Assembly: GCF_029227915.1 (NCBI RefSeq)
Contig: NC_079875.1
Coordinates: 20,765,001 to 20,829,000 of the forward strand
From: Hydractinia symbiolongicarpus
Taxonomy: Eukaryota > Cnidaria > Hydrozoa > Anthoathecata > Hydractiniidae
Direction: 5' to 3'
Length of the DNA stretch: 64,000 bases
Shown: positions 50,657 through 62,265 of the stretch, piece after piece
How positions within the stretch are numbered: the stretch's first letter is position 1
Layout of the letters: each line of letters opens with the position of its first letter
Notes under the pieces: generated by a model
Told to the model about the DNA's origin: nothing
The model's database searches: none
Seen by the model: only the letters and a program-made list of their open reading frames with translations
Made by a program: the position numbers and the translations under genes

Positions 50657-53600
50657 GTAGCTAGATTTTTTCAACAGCTGAAGTTAAACAAAGGTAGCAT
50701 TTTGATACGTTATGCTAGTTAAAAAATAAAAATATAAACATATTCAAATTCGTATATTCGGTTCATTCCACCTAATAAAATTGTGTGTAGTAAGTACAAC
50801 AGACAAATTCACACGAACTTCAGTTGTTGTTTTACTTTCAGACAACCAACATTCTCTTTATTAGATCTTAAATAGAGATTTTTATTGTCTCATTCATTCT
50901 GTTACAATTCGTGACAGAAATTAACATTCAATTTCTCGACAGGTATGTCGCATGCGAGAATCCTTATCGTGTTTCTATAAAATAATCTTTTTTTCTCTTG
51001 GTTTTTGACAACCTATAAATAGCTCTTTTATTGTTGTAATCAAAACAAGCCAACGTACACGAGAAGATAAACAAATTGTGCACAACAACAACAACAAAAC
51101 CACAACGACAACACTAAAACAAAGAACATCTAAACAAACAGGAATATTTATTTACTTTTTTCTTTCTTTTTATTTGTTTGTTTTTGTTAATTCAATCTTA
51201 TGTTCTCTATGTCAACCAGTAATATTTTTTTAAATTTTTTTTTGGAAACAAATTCCAACCCAAACAAGTTAACAATTTACCCTTTTTTGTTTGTTTTGTT
51301 TATTTTTATGTTTGGAAAAAATAACTGGCACATCTCAGTGTTATATCATCATTTTTTTCGTTGAAACATAAATATATAATTCTAGTAAGATCTGTTTTAA
51401 AGAGGAAGTAATGTTTTCTAGGAACTAGTTTACTAGCTAAGTGATCAAAGTGGACGACATTGGCCGAGAGGTTAATCGCCTAAGAACGTTACTTCAGATT
51501 GTAATACTGCAAATTGTAGAGATACATAGATTTTTTTTAATAAAAACAAACAAACAAACTCCTGATTCTCGTCAAAATTAACAAAAAAACAACAATTCGA
51601 ACCTACAAACAACAATTCGAACCATTTTTTTTGATGAACAAAGAAAAATGCGTATTAATTTTTTAGGTTGCAAAAGCTTTTTCAAACGAAGTGTAAGGCG
51701 AAATTTGACGTATACTTGCAGAGCTCAGAGAAATTGTCCAGTTGATCAACATCACCGAAATCAATGTCAACATTGTCGACTAAAGAAATGTTTAAAAGTT
51801 GGAATGAGAAAAGAAGGTATGTTACTTTTTGGCAAATTAAGAGAGCTAATTTTGACAGAAGAAAAACCCCTGAATTCAGAACGTCCTTTTAAACTTAATT
51901 AAAAAAATGAGATTTAATATTCTAACATTCTAACCCATTCTAATAAAAGCGTATCAAAAAGAGACATTTACTTTTTTTACATAAAGGTTTAAAAACCTTG
52001 GTACAAGTATAACAAGTATAACAGACAATTGTGTCAGTAGTTCAGGTGTCACATCTTTTAAGACACCGACTTATTTATTGTTTTATACGAGATTCAAACG
52101 GTCTCATATAGGAAATACAAATTTGTTCCTCTTTCAACTAATGACATTAATTAGTCTCATAAATCTCTTGCATCGTTGCATACGCCACTTTTTTGTGTCT
52201 GCTTGATACCTATAACTACTGCGTACGTGCTCTCTGAGTTTGCTTCTATGACCTTTGCTAATAAACGTTTTTCCTGTATGTCTTAAAATGATCTCAATTG
52301 CGTAGCTACTAACAAAGCTGAAAAACAACCATTATAGCAACAACTTGTTCCGATAAATCCGAAACGTCGTTATCGTGAACAATCAAATTAATATTTTTTT
52401 CAAAAGATATAGAAAATATCATTTTCGTGGGATTTGTGTTGTTATTTAACATTCCAAAATCGTAATCCGGAAATTCTTAATTGGCTTACTCAAGAAAGGA
52501 CTACCCTTCATATCTTTCAATTTATTTCTCATGCAAGTCAACTAACTTTTTATCACGTGATGAGGTCGTGAAGTTTTTATTTTTCAAATCTATGCTTTAA
52601 AAAACTATTACGTGCTTCAGCGCCGCACTAGTTAATTCGACGAAAAAGTGGTTAATGATTAGTGTCATGTGGCAAATGCGGTAGTTATAAATTTTTAATA
52701 ATAATCAAAATACAAATAATAGCTACAAAACAACACCATCTCTTAAAAAATTGTTCAAAAATTTCAATCTCTTCTTAGCGATTTTTAATTTCCAGTTTGG
52801 TAAAATAGTAAAATCAAAACTAGCTAATAAAATTAATTTAAACCGTTAAAAAATATTTGAATCCTATCTGCGAGAAGAACAGGTAGCATTCTAAAAGAGT
52901 AAAATTGGTTTGGATTATTGAAAGTTGCAAAAGATAGAATAAATATTCATTGAGAAAAAAATAAACACAAAAACCCGAAGAAAAAAAAATTTATCATTGA
53001 GCGATTTTTAAGAAGCATAAACTGCAAAGCTTTGTTAAATTTTGAGTTTCAGCCGGATATGCATGAAACACGAAAACATATTTTTAAAACTATGGCACAC
53101 TATTATCTGCAAACAAAGTGTGATAATCCAATTTGGTGCAAAATACATTTTCACTTTCTTTATGTATTTGCAAATACTTATTTTTACAGCTGTACAACGA
53201 GGACGACTAGTGAATCAAAACATTGGCATGGGGCAGCTAATCGACAACGGAATGCTACCGGTTCCATCCTTTATGTCTGGTTTCGTCTCGTTGCTGCTAA
53301 GAGCAGAACCTTACCCTGTTCTTCGTCATCCATCTATGGCCGCATATGGAGGAATGGGGGTCGATAACTGCGAATTAGCTGCACGGTTATTATTTAGTGC
53401 AGTTGAATGGACAAGAAATATCCCATTTTTCCCAGATTTAGCAGTAACAGATCAAGTAGCCTTATTGAGACTAGGATGGAAAGAATTATTTATACTTAAT
53501 GCAGCCCAATGCCCTATGCCAATACAAGTAGCGCATTTGCTGAATCCACAAACGAATTCAAATAATTCTCACGATCGTGTTGTATCGTTTTTGGATCATG

Positions 53601-54473
53601 TTCGTATACTACAAGATCAACTCGATAAACTAAAAGCCATGCACGTCGATCCAGCGGAATATGCATGTCTAAAAGCTATCGTTATTTTTACATCGGGTAA
53701 GCACTTTGTACTGCTAGTAGAATGAATGTAAAAAAGAATTTGAACTACTCATTTGTAGTACTATCTAAACAATCGCATAAACAACAGCTTGACAACTGAT
53801 GTTTTTTATAAAAAGCTGATATGTTTTTTATAAATATTTCCTGTTTTACGACACATCCTATTTTTAATTTTTCATTTGGTACATCATCCAGGCACGCACA
53901 TGGACTGTTTCATCTCAATATAAGTGTTTGTTTTCAACTAACTGACAAATATGATTAATGTTGAACAACCAAGCACCAATCATAAATAGAATAATTATAT
54001 TTAAAAATATTTTGTGGTTCCTACAACGAAGAACGTGCTTAACCCCTTTTCCATGAAACCAATGTAATGATTTTCTGCGTAGGTTTCTCTTTACGTGCGG
54101 CAGCAAGGGTCGCCGCAAGTAATTTTCTCAATTTTCGAGAAAAGTCAAACATATAGTGCAAGTTTTGATTAATTTTCTTTCTACCATAGACGCACCTGGA
54201 TTAGGAGATCCTCAGTACATTGAGACGTTACAAGAGAAGACACAATGCGCACTGGAAGATTATACCAAAACACAATATCCAAATCAGCCAAATCGTTTTG
54301 GAAAGTTACTTCTCAGGTTACCTTCCATCAGAACAATTAGCGCTTCTGTGATTGAACAATTATTTTTTGTTCGGCTGGTCGGTAAAACGCCGATCGAAAC
54401 ATTAATAAGAGACATGCTGGTGACAGGTACTTCGTATAACTGGCCAATCGTGTCTTATCCTCCTCGCAGTTAA
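50293..54473 (+). CDS. COUP-TF: COUP-TF / NR2F orphan nuclear receptor
   Basis: Exons 50293-50656, 51667-51816, 53190-53696 and 54190-54473 join in phase (435 codons including the stop). Introns are GT-AG at the same positions as in the two paralogues. The N-terminus contains a polyasparagine tract and a Ser-rich stretch. The DNA-binding domain [36 protein letters not shown] and [20 protein letters not shown] is nearly that of vertebrate COUP-TFs, P-box CEGCKS. The hinge AVQRGR precedes the ligand-binding domain with [20 protein letters not shown]. The C-terminus [20 protein letters not shown] then [12 protein letters not shown] holds the AF-2 region. NR2F proteins bind DNA direct repeats as dimers and mostly repress transcription in development. 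The true start lies in an upstream exon. ATG at 50345 is an alternative. Confidence 0.95.
51667..51816 (+). CDS. COUP-TF: COUP-TF exon: second zinc finger
   Basis: A 150-bp exon, phase 1 to phase 1, after TTTTTTAG. It completes [16 protein letters not shown] and encodes [20 protein letters not shown] and LKVGMRKEG. The exon length is identical in both paralogues. Confidence 0.95.
53190..53696 (+). CDS. COUP-TF: COUP-TF exon: hinge and most of the ligand-binding domain
   Basis: Begins after TATTTTTACAG with AVQRGR and continues to [13 protein letters not shown]. It contains the LBD signature ([20 protein letters not shown]) and the dimerisation half. Donor TCGG|GTAAGC, phase 1. Confidence 0.95.
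54190..54473 (+). CDS. COUP-TF: COUP-TF terminal exon: end of LBD with AF-2
   Basis: Begins after CTACCATAG with [17 protein letters not shown] and ends SYPPRS then TAA. It contains [15 protein letters not shown] and the AF-2-containing tail. Confidence 0.95.
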
Positions 54474-55468
54474 TAACAAATGTACTTATAAAACGCTTTT
54501 CAAATTTTTTACATAAATTAACATATTATTATGGACTGTCCATATTCGAAAAATAGTCGCAGGAAGTAAATAAATAAGTGATAAACATGTCGTAAATAAT
54601 AACACGGAACATACCTGATTACTTTCTTTAAATTAAAACTCGACTCCGGTGAAACTATGCATATGAAACTTTTTAAATTCTCAAATACTTTACAGGCGTA
54701 TTTTATAAATTACTCAGCCAACTATTTTCGTGGGGTTTGAATTCAAGCAGCCAATTAAGTTTACAATTTTCACGTGAATATGTAATTAACACTTAACAAC
54801 GCTACTACAATTCCAATCAGGAAATTTATTCAGGAGAAGTTAAAAAAAAAGAAATATACATTAACCGAATGAAGTTTTAAAACACAAAATTTTTATCTTC
54901 CCGAACGTTTTTTTTTTAAAGTGGAAAATTTTTTTATATTATTTTTTTTTTCAGACGGAATATAAAGTTTAATTTTTATTTGTATAGAAGAAAAACTTGT
55001 TTTTAATTTATATGATTTTATATTGATTGCAGAGAAAATTATTTCTTACATTTTTAGTAAGACTATATCATGTATACATTATAAGAAATTTTATATGATG
55101 ATTCTCAAATTACATTGTTCTTTGTTGTCCGGGGTTTGGTATAAAGTAAATATCACGCTTTTGACCAAAAAAAAAATGTCGTACAAAAAATTTTTTCTCC
55201 CAGAAAAATTTCATCACCTCACTTATTTACGTTATGACAATTCACTTTTTTATGTAGACCGCAAAAACATACAAGTATCAGTATTTAATACAGTTGACTC
55301 TTGACAACTCAACTACTCGAAAACTCGAACATCTCGGTTCTTAGAACAAATTTCTTTGTCGCTTGAATGAATTCCTCTAGATAACTCGAACTTTTGCTTC
55401 GCTCTTTACCTTTCTTATACAATTCAAACTTTTTGACTAAATAGTTCGACTAAATGTATAAATCAGTA
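54474..55468. other. COUP-TF 3' flank
   Basis: AT-rich. AATAAA-like signals are present but none is decisive. A Tigger-like left end CAGTTGACTCTTGACAACTC after TA begins at 55291, but its right end was not found. Confidence 0.35.
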
Positions 55469-56786
55469 ATGGGATAAATTTTCGCAGGGATTTAATTTTG
55501 CGGTTGAGTTCATCCGCGAAATTTTAAAATTTCGTGGAGACTTATTTTCGCGGATGAGGGATGTTCTAATTTTTCACGGGGACTTAATTTCGCGGATGAG
55601 GTCATAATAGCAATTTTTGAAAAAGGTCAAATAAGTTGTCAAAAGGGTTCGGGGCCGAATGGCACTGTCTCATCGACCCTCGTTACACCGGTCATATCTA
55701 CACCGACCGAGACAAAGTGTAATTTTGCGTTTTAGTTCAAAGTTCTCTTTCAACACAACCATAACGTGAGGTAGAATAGACACAACTATATAAAAAACGA
55801 AACGAATCTTAATCGTTAATCAAAAGCGTCAAACGCGGTACGAGAGAAGTCAACATTTCCATCTCCAGAGATCGGTTCATAGTCTGATTCTTCATCCGAA
55901 TCATCCACTACTATTTCACTTCGTGGGGTGAAAGCAACTTTCAATTGTTCATCCGTAAGGCTGGGAGGAGAACTCAAATTCGGTTGACCATCTGCATTTG
56001 AAGCTGGGAGCAAAGGATCGATATCCTGGAAAGGGTCAAGTGATTCGAGACCTTCTACACCAGCTTTAAGCGCTTCAGTGATACATGCTGCTTTCCAAGC
56101 GTTTTTAATAACATTCTTGCCACTTTCATTCGTCTTGTCATTGTATAAATCCATCCTCATTGAGCGTGGATCAGCTTCAAGCGGGGAAGTTGTAATGGGA
56201 CGGTGATGTCTTGCGGAGATTTAACTTCATCTTGTTGCAGACCAATCTGAGCCGTACACCAATCGTTAAATTTTCTACGTGTTTACTTCTTTGCGTAACC
56301 GTCTACGGTCAAACCCAGAGGTTGGAGTAAGTGCGTCATATTAGCAGGAACGCACACGATTTCGATATTTTCTTTCTCATACAAATCCAAGACTTCTTCG
56401 TCATTTGTCCAATAAAGACATCCATATTTACTTGGGCTTCAAATGGTAAATTTAATAATTTTTCTTGTTCCTTAATAACTTTTTCTTTGTACGGCTTGAG
56501 AACTTCTTTGATCATTTTACAAGCTTTATCTGCGTTGTTGTGGTGATATTTGTTGAAACTTAAAGATTCTTACAAATCTTGCGATGCGGACTTCCTGCCA
56601 AATGCGAGAAAAAAGAAAAAGAGTAAGGATTGGTCTGCTGTTCCATCCAAGAAACTGTGACGACATGGTGACATCAGAACGATGTTTTTAAACGGTGCTA
56701 CGACCGACCTACGCGTATATCTATTGTACTTCAATAAGTAAATTTGCGAAATCTGCGAAATTTAATCCCCGCGAAATTTATTCCAT
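55469..56786 (-). mobile_element. pogo/Tigger-type DNA transposon (1318 bp, internally deleted)
   Basis: The ends ATGGGATAAATTTTCGCAGG (left) and, on the opposite strand, ATGGAATAAATTTCGCGGGG (right) are inverted. Both are flanked by TA (55467-55468, 56787-56788), as in Tc1/mariner-pogo elements. The TIR region continues with repeated TTTCGCGGATGAG-type units at 55500-55600. It carries the - strand transposase relic described separately. Confidence 0.8.
55816..56560 (-). pseudogene. pogo/Tigger (Jerky-like) transposase C-terminal relic
   Basis: On the - strand: MIKEVLKPYKEKVIKEQEKL, PFEAQVNMDVFIGQMT (about 56420), then MTHLLQPLGLTVDGYAKK (about 56335), RRKFNDWCTAQIG, LQLPRLKLIHAQ, and the tail frame 56160-55816 with NVIKNAWKAACITEAL and DPFQDIDPLL. 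This is the order of the DDE_1 catalytic end and C-terminus of pogo/Tigger/Jerky transposases, including the GQMT and MTHLLQPL motifs. A TAA after YAKK and frame changes make it non-functional. The DNA-binding half is missing. Confidence 0.75.
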
Positions 56787-57118
56787 TAAAATAATCAAAC
56801 GAACATAAGTCCATTTAAAAGTTTGTACTAAAGAGTTTTCTGACCTGGGTAATGAATAATGTCACATCTGCTTCCTTTGAAAATGATGAGGATATCATTG
56901 GCGATTTTAACAAAGGGAAGAAAGAAAAAGCGGAAATAAGGAAGATGATCAAGTTGTTGACGAAAGTACGGAACAAATGCGTCCTTCGACCAATAAAGTT
57001 GAAATTACTTTGGAAATGCTTCAAGACCGCCCCCCCCCCCCCCCCCCATGTGCTTAACATAAAAAGTTTCTTCGCCCGAGAAAGAAGTGACAAGTTTTTA
57101 AGATGATAAAAAAGAATT
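56787..57118 (+). pseudogene. Possible second Jerky/Tigger C-terminal relic with a poly-C run
   Basis: One + strand frame reads EDDQVVDESTEQMRPSTNK and VEITLEMLQD (about 56940-57025), resembling the acidic and helical C-terminal tail of Jerky/CENP-B-like transposases. A run of about 20 C (57029-57048) and frame changes follow (FFARERSDKFLR). Support is weak. Confidence 0.25.
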
Positions 57119-58553
57119 AATGTCGTTTTTGATTTCAGCCAACGGTGCGCGAGGCGGAATCCTTAAAATCGTCTTGAGTGAGATATACAGAGAGATTTGC
57201 GATTCAGGTTTGCGATATTATTTTAAAACATTTGCGCGAACCGTGGTCATTGTTATTATTTATTTATTTTTTGATTTCTTTTGTTATTACCTAAAAAGCC
57301 AATAAGGAAGCTTTAATTCGTTTTCAACTAATAAGAATGCAGAATGTAAATAATCTGTTTTTACGACCTGCTAGCATTCTACGTTCCCACTTTGGACTAT
57401 GGCCAAAAGCACTTTAAGTTCTGGTTAAACTGAATCTTCCTGCAACTATAGGGAATTTCTTTTACGGTTGGGTTGTTGGTGCGAATTCCAGAGTAGTTTA
57501 TATTATAGCATACTTGATATGATGTTTGATCACCGAGACAGAAGTAAGAATTATTTTATTTTGATTAGCTAAGTAAAAGTAGGTTAGTATTGTAAGCTGA
57601 TCTTCGCATGTCTTCCTCTATTCACCATGCAACAGAATAGTTATTAGAGAGCTACCAGAAAAGCAAAGTTTTTAGTTACGTTAATAGTTAGCCAACTGGA
57701 CGTAGTTACCCCTTTTTTAGTTTTACAAGGGTTTTAATCATCTATATGAGTGACTTTCAGATTTTTTATCTGAATGCTTAGGCACTTGGTCAAACTTGTA
57801 TTGTAAATTCCCTAGCCCACAAGAAGCATTCACAAAATACTTTTCCATGCTTTGATTGGATAAATATATACTTGAACTTTGTATCAATCAGTTCTCCCTA
57901 GCTACACTTAACCCCATCATATAGTAGGTAGCTATAGCTACACATATTTCATCGTGACATGGTGGTGTTTATATTTCCAGACCCCAAACACAAATTGACA
58001 GTCTTAAAAATGCAGGCGGTAAGGCATAGGCTAGAATTGTGTATTGACCACTTATATCCCTGTTATAATTGTTGTTTGCAACTATATTATAACAGGGATA
58101 TATATTACCTTAACACGGTAACTCTGGATCACGTACATATACATTTTTCTGTAAGATGATAAAATCCGGAGCACGTGTTAATAAGAATTCTTGATTCACG
58201 TTGGCATGTTTTCCCGACTTGTTTTTTATTGCAGTTGGATGGACTTAAACATGAAAACAAAAGTTTTGTTCTTATTTTCCTATAGATTTTTTCTCCAAAT
58301 GGGATTCGTGTATGGGAGTATACGATCGCAAACTAAATATAAATTGCCGACGTGGAAAACAAGTTTGCTGAAGTAGAGCAGTGCTAGTTCATGTCGGCAA
58401 TTTTTTGCTGACGTGAAATAAATTGAATTAAAAAGCCTGACGTTTGACTTTGAATAATCAGGGTTTATTTGGGTACACGTTTTTTTCTAACAAGAACCTA
58501 GTTTATCTATTTACTATATAATTTTTCAAATTATCATCATTAGCTGTCTTGAT
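57119..58553. other. Intergenic stretch with one short palindrome
   Basis: Inverted arms ATATCCCTGTTATAAT (58054-58069) and ATTATAACAGGGATAT (58086-58101) enclose a 16-nt loop. A further stretch at 58335-58425 repeats TTGCCGACGTGG and TTTTTGCTGACGTG. No gene recognised. Confidence 0.4.
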
Positions 58554-58757
58554 GTTATGCCCCAATTTGTAATAATTGCCCCACTTTGTAATTATCTTGC
58601 CCCACTTTGTAATACCTGCCCCACTTTGTAATAACTTTTGCCCCACTTTGTAATTTCGGAGCTGCCCAACTTTGTAATTCATCGTTGCCCCACTTTGTAA
58701 TTTTCGGAGCTTCCCCACTTTGTAATAATGTCTTGCCCCACTTTGTAATTTTTGGTT
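58554..58757. repeat. Nine-copy GCCCCACTTTGTAAT cluster
   Basis: Irregularly spaced (19-29 bp) copies separated by unrelated short spacers. This is unlike a simple tandem array, and points to selection or copying of the core motif itself. Confidence 0.9.
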
Positions 58758-59284
58758 TTTCGCATGCTGACCAATATGCAATTTTTATGACTTCATCTTT
58801 TTTGATGTTATCAGTGTTCTGGATGCTCTGTCTTGTTATTTGCAATGAAACGCGTGTCACACGTTAGTAGAATGATTACTTTTAATTTTGATAAACAAGC
58901 CTTGTAACATTACATGCACTGGCTTTCTTTTTGTGAAAAAATGTACTAGCTGAAGTGTTTTTTGCATACCATAACATATGAAATTGACTTGTAGCAATCT
59001 TAAACATAACATGCAAACTAATCAGTTCGGGGATTTCAACGTGACCTGTTTTACAGCAAGCAACGTGAAAAAAAATGCTTAGTGATAGTCACTTCGGGTA
59101 TATCTACAAATCAAACTCAGGTAAAAAAAAGCACTACTGCTAAATAGAATGAAATAAAAATAAGAATGTAAACAAAGATACGACAATTTCTACCTGTGTG
59201 ATTTATTGGAATCAATTTACTTGTCAAAAAAACATTAGAACACAAATGAAAACTATCGAAATAAAAGCTGGAGTGAATAAAAGA

Positions 59285-59843
59285 CTAAAAATCCCTTCTT
59301 CGATTCCACACAATATTTTCTATTATATACCAACCATAGGCCAGCAGTTGTAAATTTAGCCATGCCGTGTTCCATTTCGGATGGATCAGGATGGTCTTCA
59401 GCTCTATCACCATTCCAGAGAACGAGCCGGCATTTTTTACAATCCTTTGCATGCCTACCCGGATTGAATTTGATGCTATTCTAGCTTTTTTTTGTGGAAG
59501 GATCTTTTTATACGGTACGTAAACTCTTGGCAAAAGTTTGCGTAATTTTTCGGAATCACAAACAATTCTCCAAAATTTCACACACACAAGTGTGCATATG
59601 TGGCAACGATATGCGAGGGGCCAATTGTAATCACTGCATTGCAATACTAACATCAAGATCGTTTCTATAATTTCTGGTGGCAAATCATCGAAGTTGAAAT
59701 TGCGAACTAAAGTTTGAATAAAATATATATGCTATTGTTTTTGTTACAGGATAACAATACAAAATGATACAATAACGAATGTGCTTACCTTTCCGTGTGC
59801 AGTAAGATAAGCTCGGAATTCCATTTGAATGTCTGAGCCTCAT
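59285..59843 (-). CDS. Small F-box-like protein, two exons
   Basis: Exon 1, 59843-59789, starts MRLRHSNGIPSLSYCTRK and ends GGAAAG|GTAAGC. Exon 2, 59706-59285, follows an acceptor TATTCAAACTTTAG, and the 82-bp intron joins the frames in phase to 158 residues. After the junction the sequence VRNFNFDDLPPEIIETIL, then HICTLVCVKFWRIVCDSEKL, matches the F-box pattern: LPPEIxxxIL followed by a Val/Cys-rich helix and a Trp. The C-terminal half (LIHPKWNTAWLNLQL, IENIVWNRRRDF) has no recognised repeat domain. If real, it could bind SKP1 as a ubiquitin-ligase adaptor. The splice model and the F-box call are inferred. It lies between inverted repeat clusters and may be transposon cargo. Confidence 0.55.
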
Positions 59844-60723
59844 AGACTTTCTTGTGTCGCGTTGTGGACGAACTAGGGGAAATTATTAATATTCCAAAAG
59901 TAAAGTTGAATAAACTCAATATTGAATTTTAAAATATGGAGAATAAGACTATTTACCATTCTTTTAACTTTATAGGTAAAACGCAGTGACTGATAAGATT
60001 TTATTGAACACACAAAAGAGTGGGGCAGATATTACAAAGTGGGGCATAACACTTGATAATTAGCGTTGACCCGAAACGCGTCGAAACCAATGCCGTTTTT
60101 ATTGACCCTATTAAAATTTTTTGTATTTCTGGTAATATTTCACTGAAATTGTGTTTTACCGATCGATGTACAAATTTCTAAAGGAGTATTACGGAGTTTC
60201 ATACTGCACAGGTCTGGGCGCTAGCGAAGCGCTTTGTAGGGACAAATTTTTGGCTTGTTTTCATTTGTCTCGATGGCCCAAATAATTTTCATGGTCAGTT
60301 TTTCACAACTATTCTGGTTAGTGCTGCAAAAAGAGACAGAAATGCAAAATCCTGCCTGATGTTTCTTCAACTAATATTTTACTTTAGCTGACGTTTTGCT
60401 TTTTAATAACACGTTTAAATGGTGTTGCTAACCCTCTTTGTGGTATATTGACATGGGTAAGTTGTTGGAATCGAAGAAAACTTAAATTACTGATTTTTAT
60501 AGAGAGGCAAGAGAGGAAATATTGTTGATGTTGGTTTTAGGGGTTAGCTTCCTGTTGCGAGCTACATAGACCATACATTTTGTGTTGTGAGGAATAAAGT
60601 AATGGTTAAAAAGAAACACTATTCTATCATTATCAGTGCACTTTGGCAAGAAGAAATAAAAATTACAGCTAGCTATAGAAAGACTTAAAGGAATTTTTTT
60701 TTACAGTAAGCTATAGCTAGCTA

Positions 60724-60761
60724 GTGTAACATGCTATTATATATATAATAGCATGTTACAC
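60724..60761. repeat. Perfect 38-bp palindrome
   Basis: GTGTAACATGCTATTATAT is followed directly by its reverse complement with no loop. Possible remnant of a foldback element. Confidence 0.95.
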
Positions 60762-60857
60762 TGTATTACTGTGTTCTTAATTTTGGTAAAAATGCGAGAA
60801 TAAATTTAGGCAAGGTCCACTTTTACAATTTTGTGATAGCATAGTAATTTTGGTACA

Positions 60858-61076
60858 TCTTGGAGGAAAGAATACAGAATCAGAATTAAATCCGTATTCT
60901 TTCCTCCAAGGGTACATTGACATTGACATTGACAGAAAAAATTGGCAACCGAAAATATTTGACGAAAACAGTTAAAGTCACTAAATTTTAAAAAAGTTAT
61001 TTTCCATTAAATTTGTTTATTTTAACCACAGTATATTATTTTATTTTATATTCCCTTGGAGGAAAGAATACGGAAG
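60858..61076. repeat. Inverted and direct copies of a GGAGGAAAGAATACGG motif
   Basis: CTTGGAGGAAAGAATACAG (about 60860) faces CCGTATTCTTTCCTCCAAG (60892-60910) across a short loop. A third copy, CCTTGGAGGAAAGAATACGG (61053-61073), lies about 150 bp on. These may be ends of a small element, 60858-60913 or 60892-61073. Confidence 0.7.
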
Positions 61077-62265
61077 GAGAAACAACTCTTTTAAATCTAT
61101 TGAAACACTGCGTGAGGTTCTAGCAGGTGTCTGTATAGAAACTTAATTTGAAATTTTGGCGGTTGTGTGACTAAATTATTCGTGAATAACAATTCGCAAC
61201 TATGATTGGTTATAAAAACAATTAGATAATTTGATGATGAATTTGATAATATTATAAAACAAGAAGCCATATTGAAATCGGTAAAATTTCTTTTGTTCTT
61301 ATGTTAACATAATTAGCGAAGAAGCACATGCTCCACACTTTTGTAAACAAAAAGAAAAAGTTTATATCTCGTTTTAAAACGACGTTCTGTTATAAGAAGT
61401 TATTTCTTTAGTTAGAATAAACATTAATCCAGCACACATTTTGTCGGCACACGTCCGGCGCATATCTATCTATATTGTTTTTCATGATCAAAGTGGTATA
61501 CTCAAGCCTGCAAAAATAGGTTAATATCATGGTTAAACGCTTATTTCCAAACGTATTGTTGAAGTTTTTAACAGCAATGTTTACCGACTTATATTAGGCA
61601 CACTTTCCATACAAATATCACGTCCCTGCAGCGTGTTACAGTCAGATATCAATAGAAAAAAGTTAGCTCCTATTAAAGGGGAATATGGAATTTAATCATT
61701 TTTTGGCGAAAAAGACTCGGTCGAGCACCTCACGCACTGATTCTTTTGAAATTAAAAACAATAGAAAATTCAATACATTTAAAGCGTGCAGAAATGAAGT
61801 TCAGCGGTCGAAACTTTGTACTTTACAGATTAAAATTATTCCAATGCAAAATTGAGGCGTAGCAATTTTTAAGGCTAAGTTGGTGTTCAAAGTGCACTGT
61901 TTGATGTTTTTTGAAGTTGAGTGATATTAGAAATGAGTTATTATGATGCTATTTTTAGCATCTTGGCACTTGCCCACCTATATATCTGATTATGAATAAG
62001 GCTATGATATATATGAGTGACCCGTGTGACCCCTAGCTAACAGAAACTATGAGACAGATACAGCCAGCTTTTTGACAATTTTTAATTTGGTTTATAAAAA
62101 ATGTAGGTAGCTTCGTACCTGGTTATTTAAATAAAGTTTCCTAGTAAACACAAAATAAAAAATTTTGGAATTGTTTTTTAATATTATAGCTAGCTAGGTA
62201 TCTTTTTAATGGGCATGAAACTATTAGTTTAGAAAAAAAAAACCATTGTCTTCTTTAGTTGTGCA

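Larger units (their letters stand above)
58554..60050. mobile_element. Candidate TIR element with clustered subterminal repeats, carrying an F-box-like gene
   Basis: The left side (58554-58757) contains nine copies of GCCCCACTTTGTAAT or near variants, in one orientation. The right side (60019-60050) has two copies in the opposite orientation, ending ATTACAAAGTGGGGCATAAC. The outermost segments GTTATGCCCCAATTTGTAAT and, on the other strand, GTTATGCCCCACTTTGTAAT are inverted with one mismatch. Arrays of short sites near inverted ends resemble transposase-binding sites. A two-exon gene lies inside and no transposase is visible. Target duplications were not resolved. Confidence 0.5.
60051..62265. 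other. Intergenic region with palindromes
   Basis: Holds the perfect palindrome at 60724-60761 and the GGAGGAAAGAATACGG repeats at 60858-61076. Otherwise AT-rich and without recognised genes. Confidence 0.4.

Noticed and set aside
50376-50674. - strand Leu-rich and Cys-rich frames
   Set aside because: Antisense shadows of the Asn-tract exon of COUP-TF.
51455-51535. tRNA-Ser/Leu-like segment (TGGCCGAGAGGTTAATCG)
   Set aside because: The A-box-like part is good, but no B box or cloverleaf follows. It lies in a COUP-TF intron and is at best a tRNA-derived relic.
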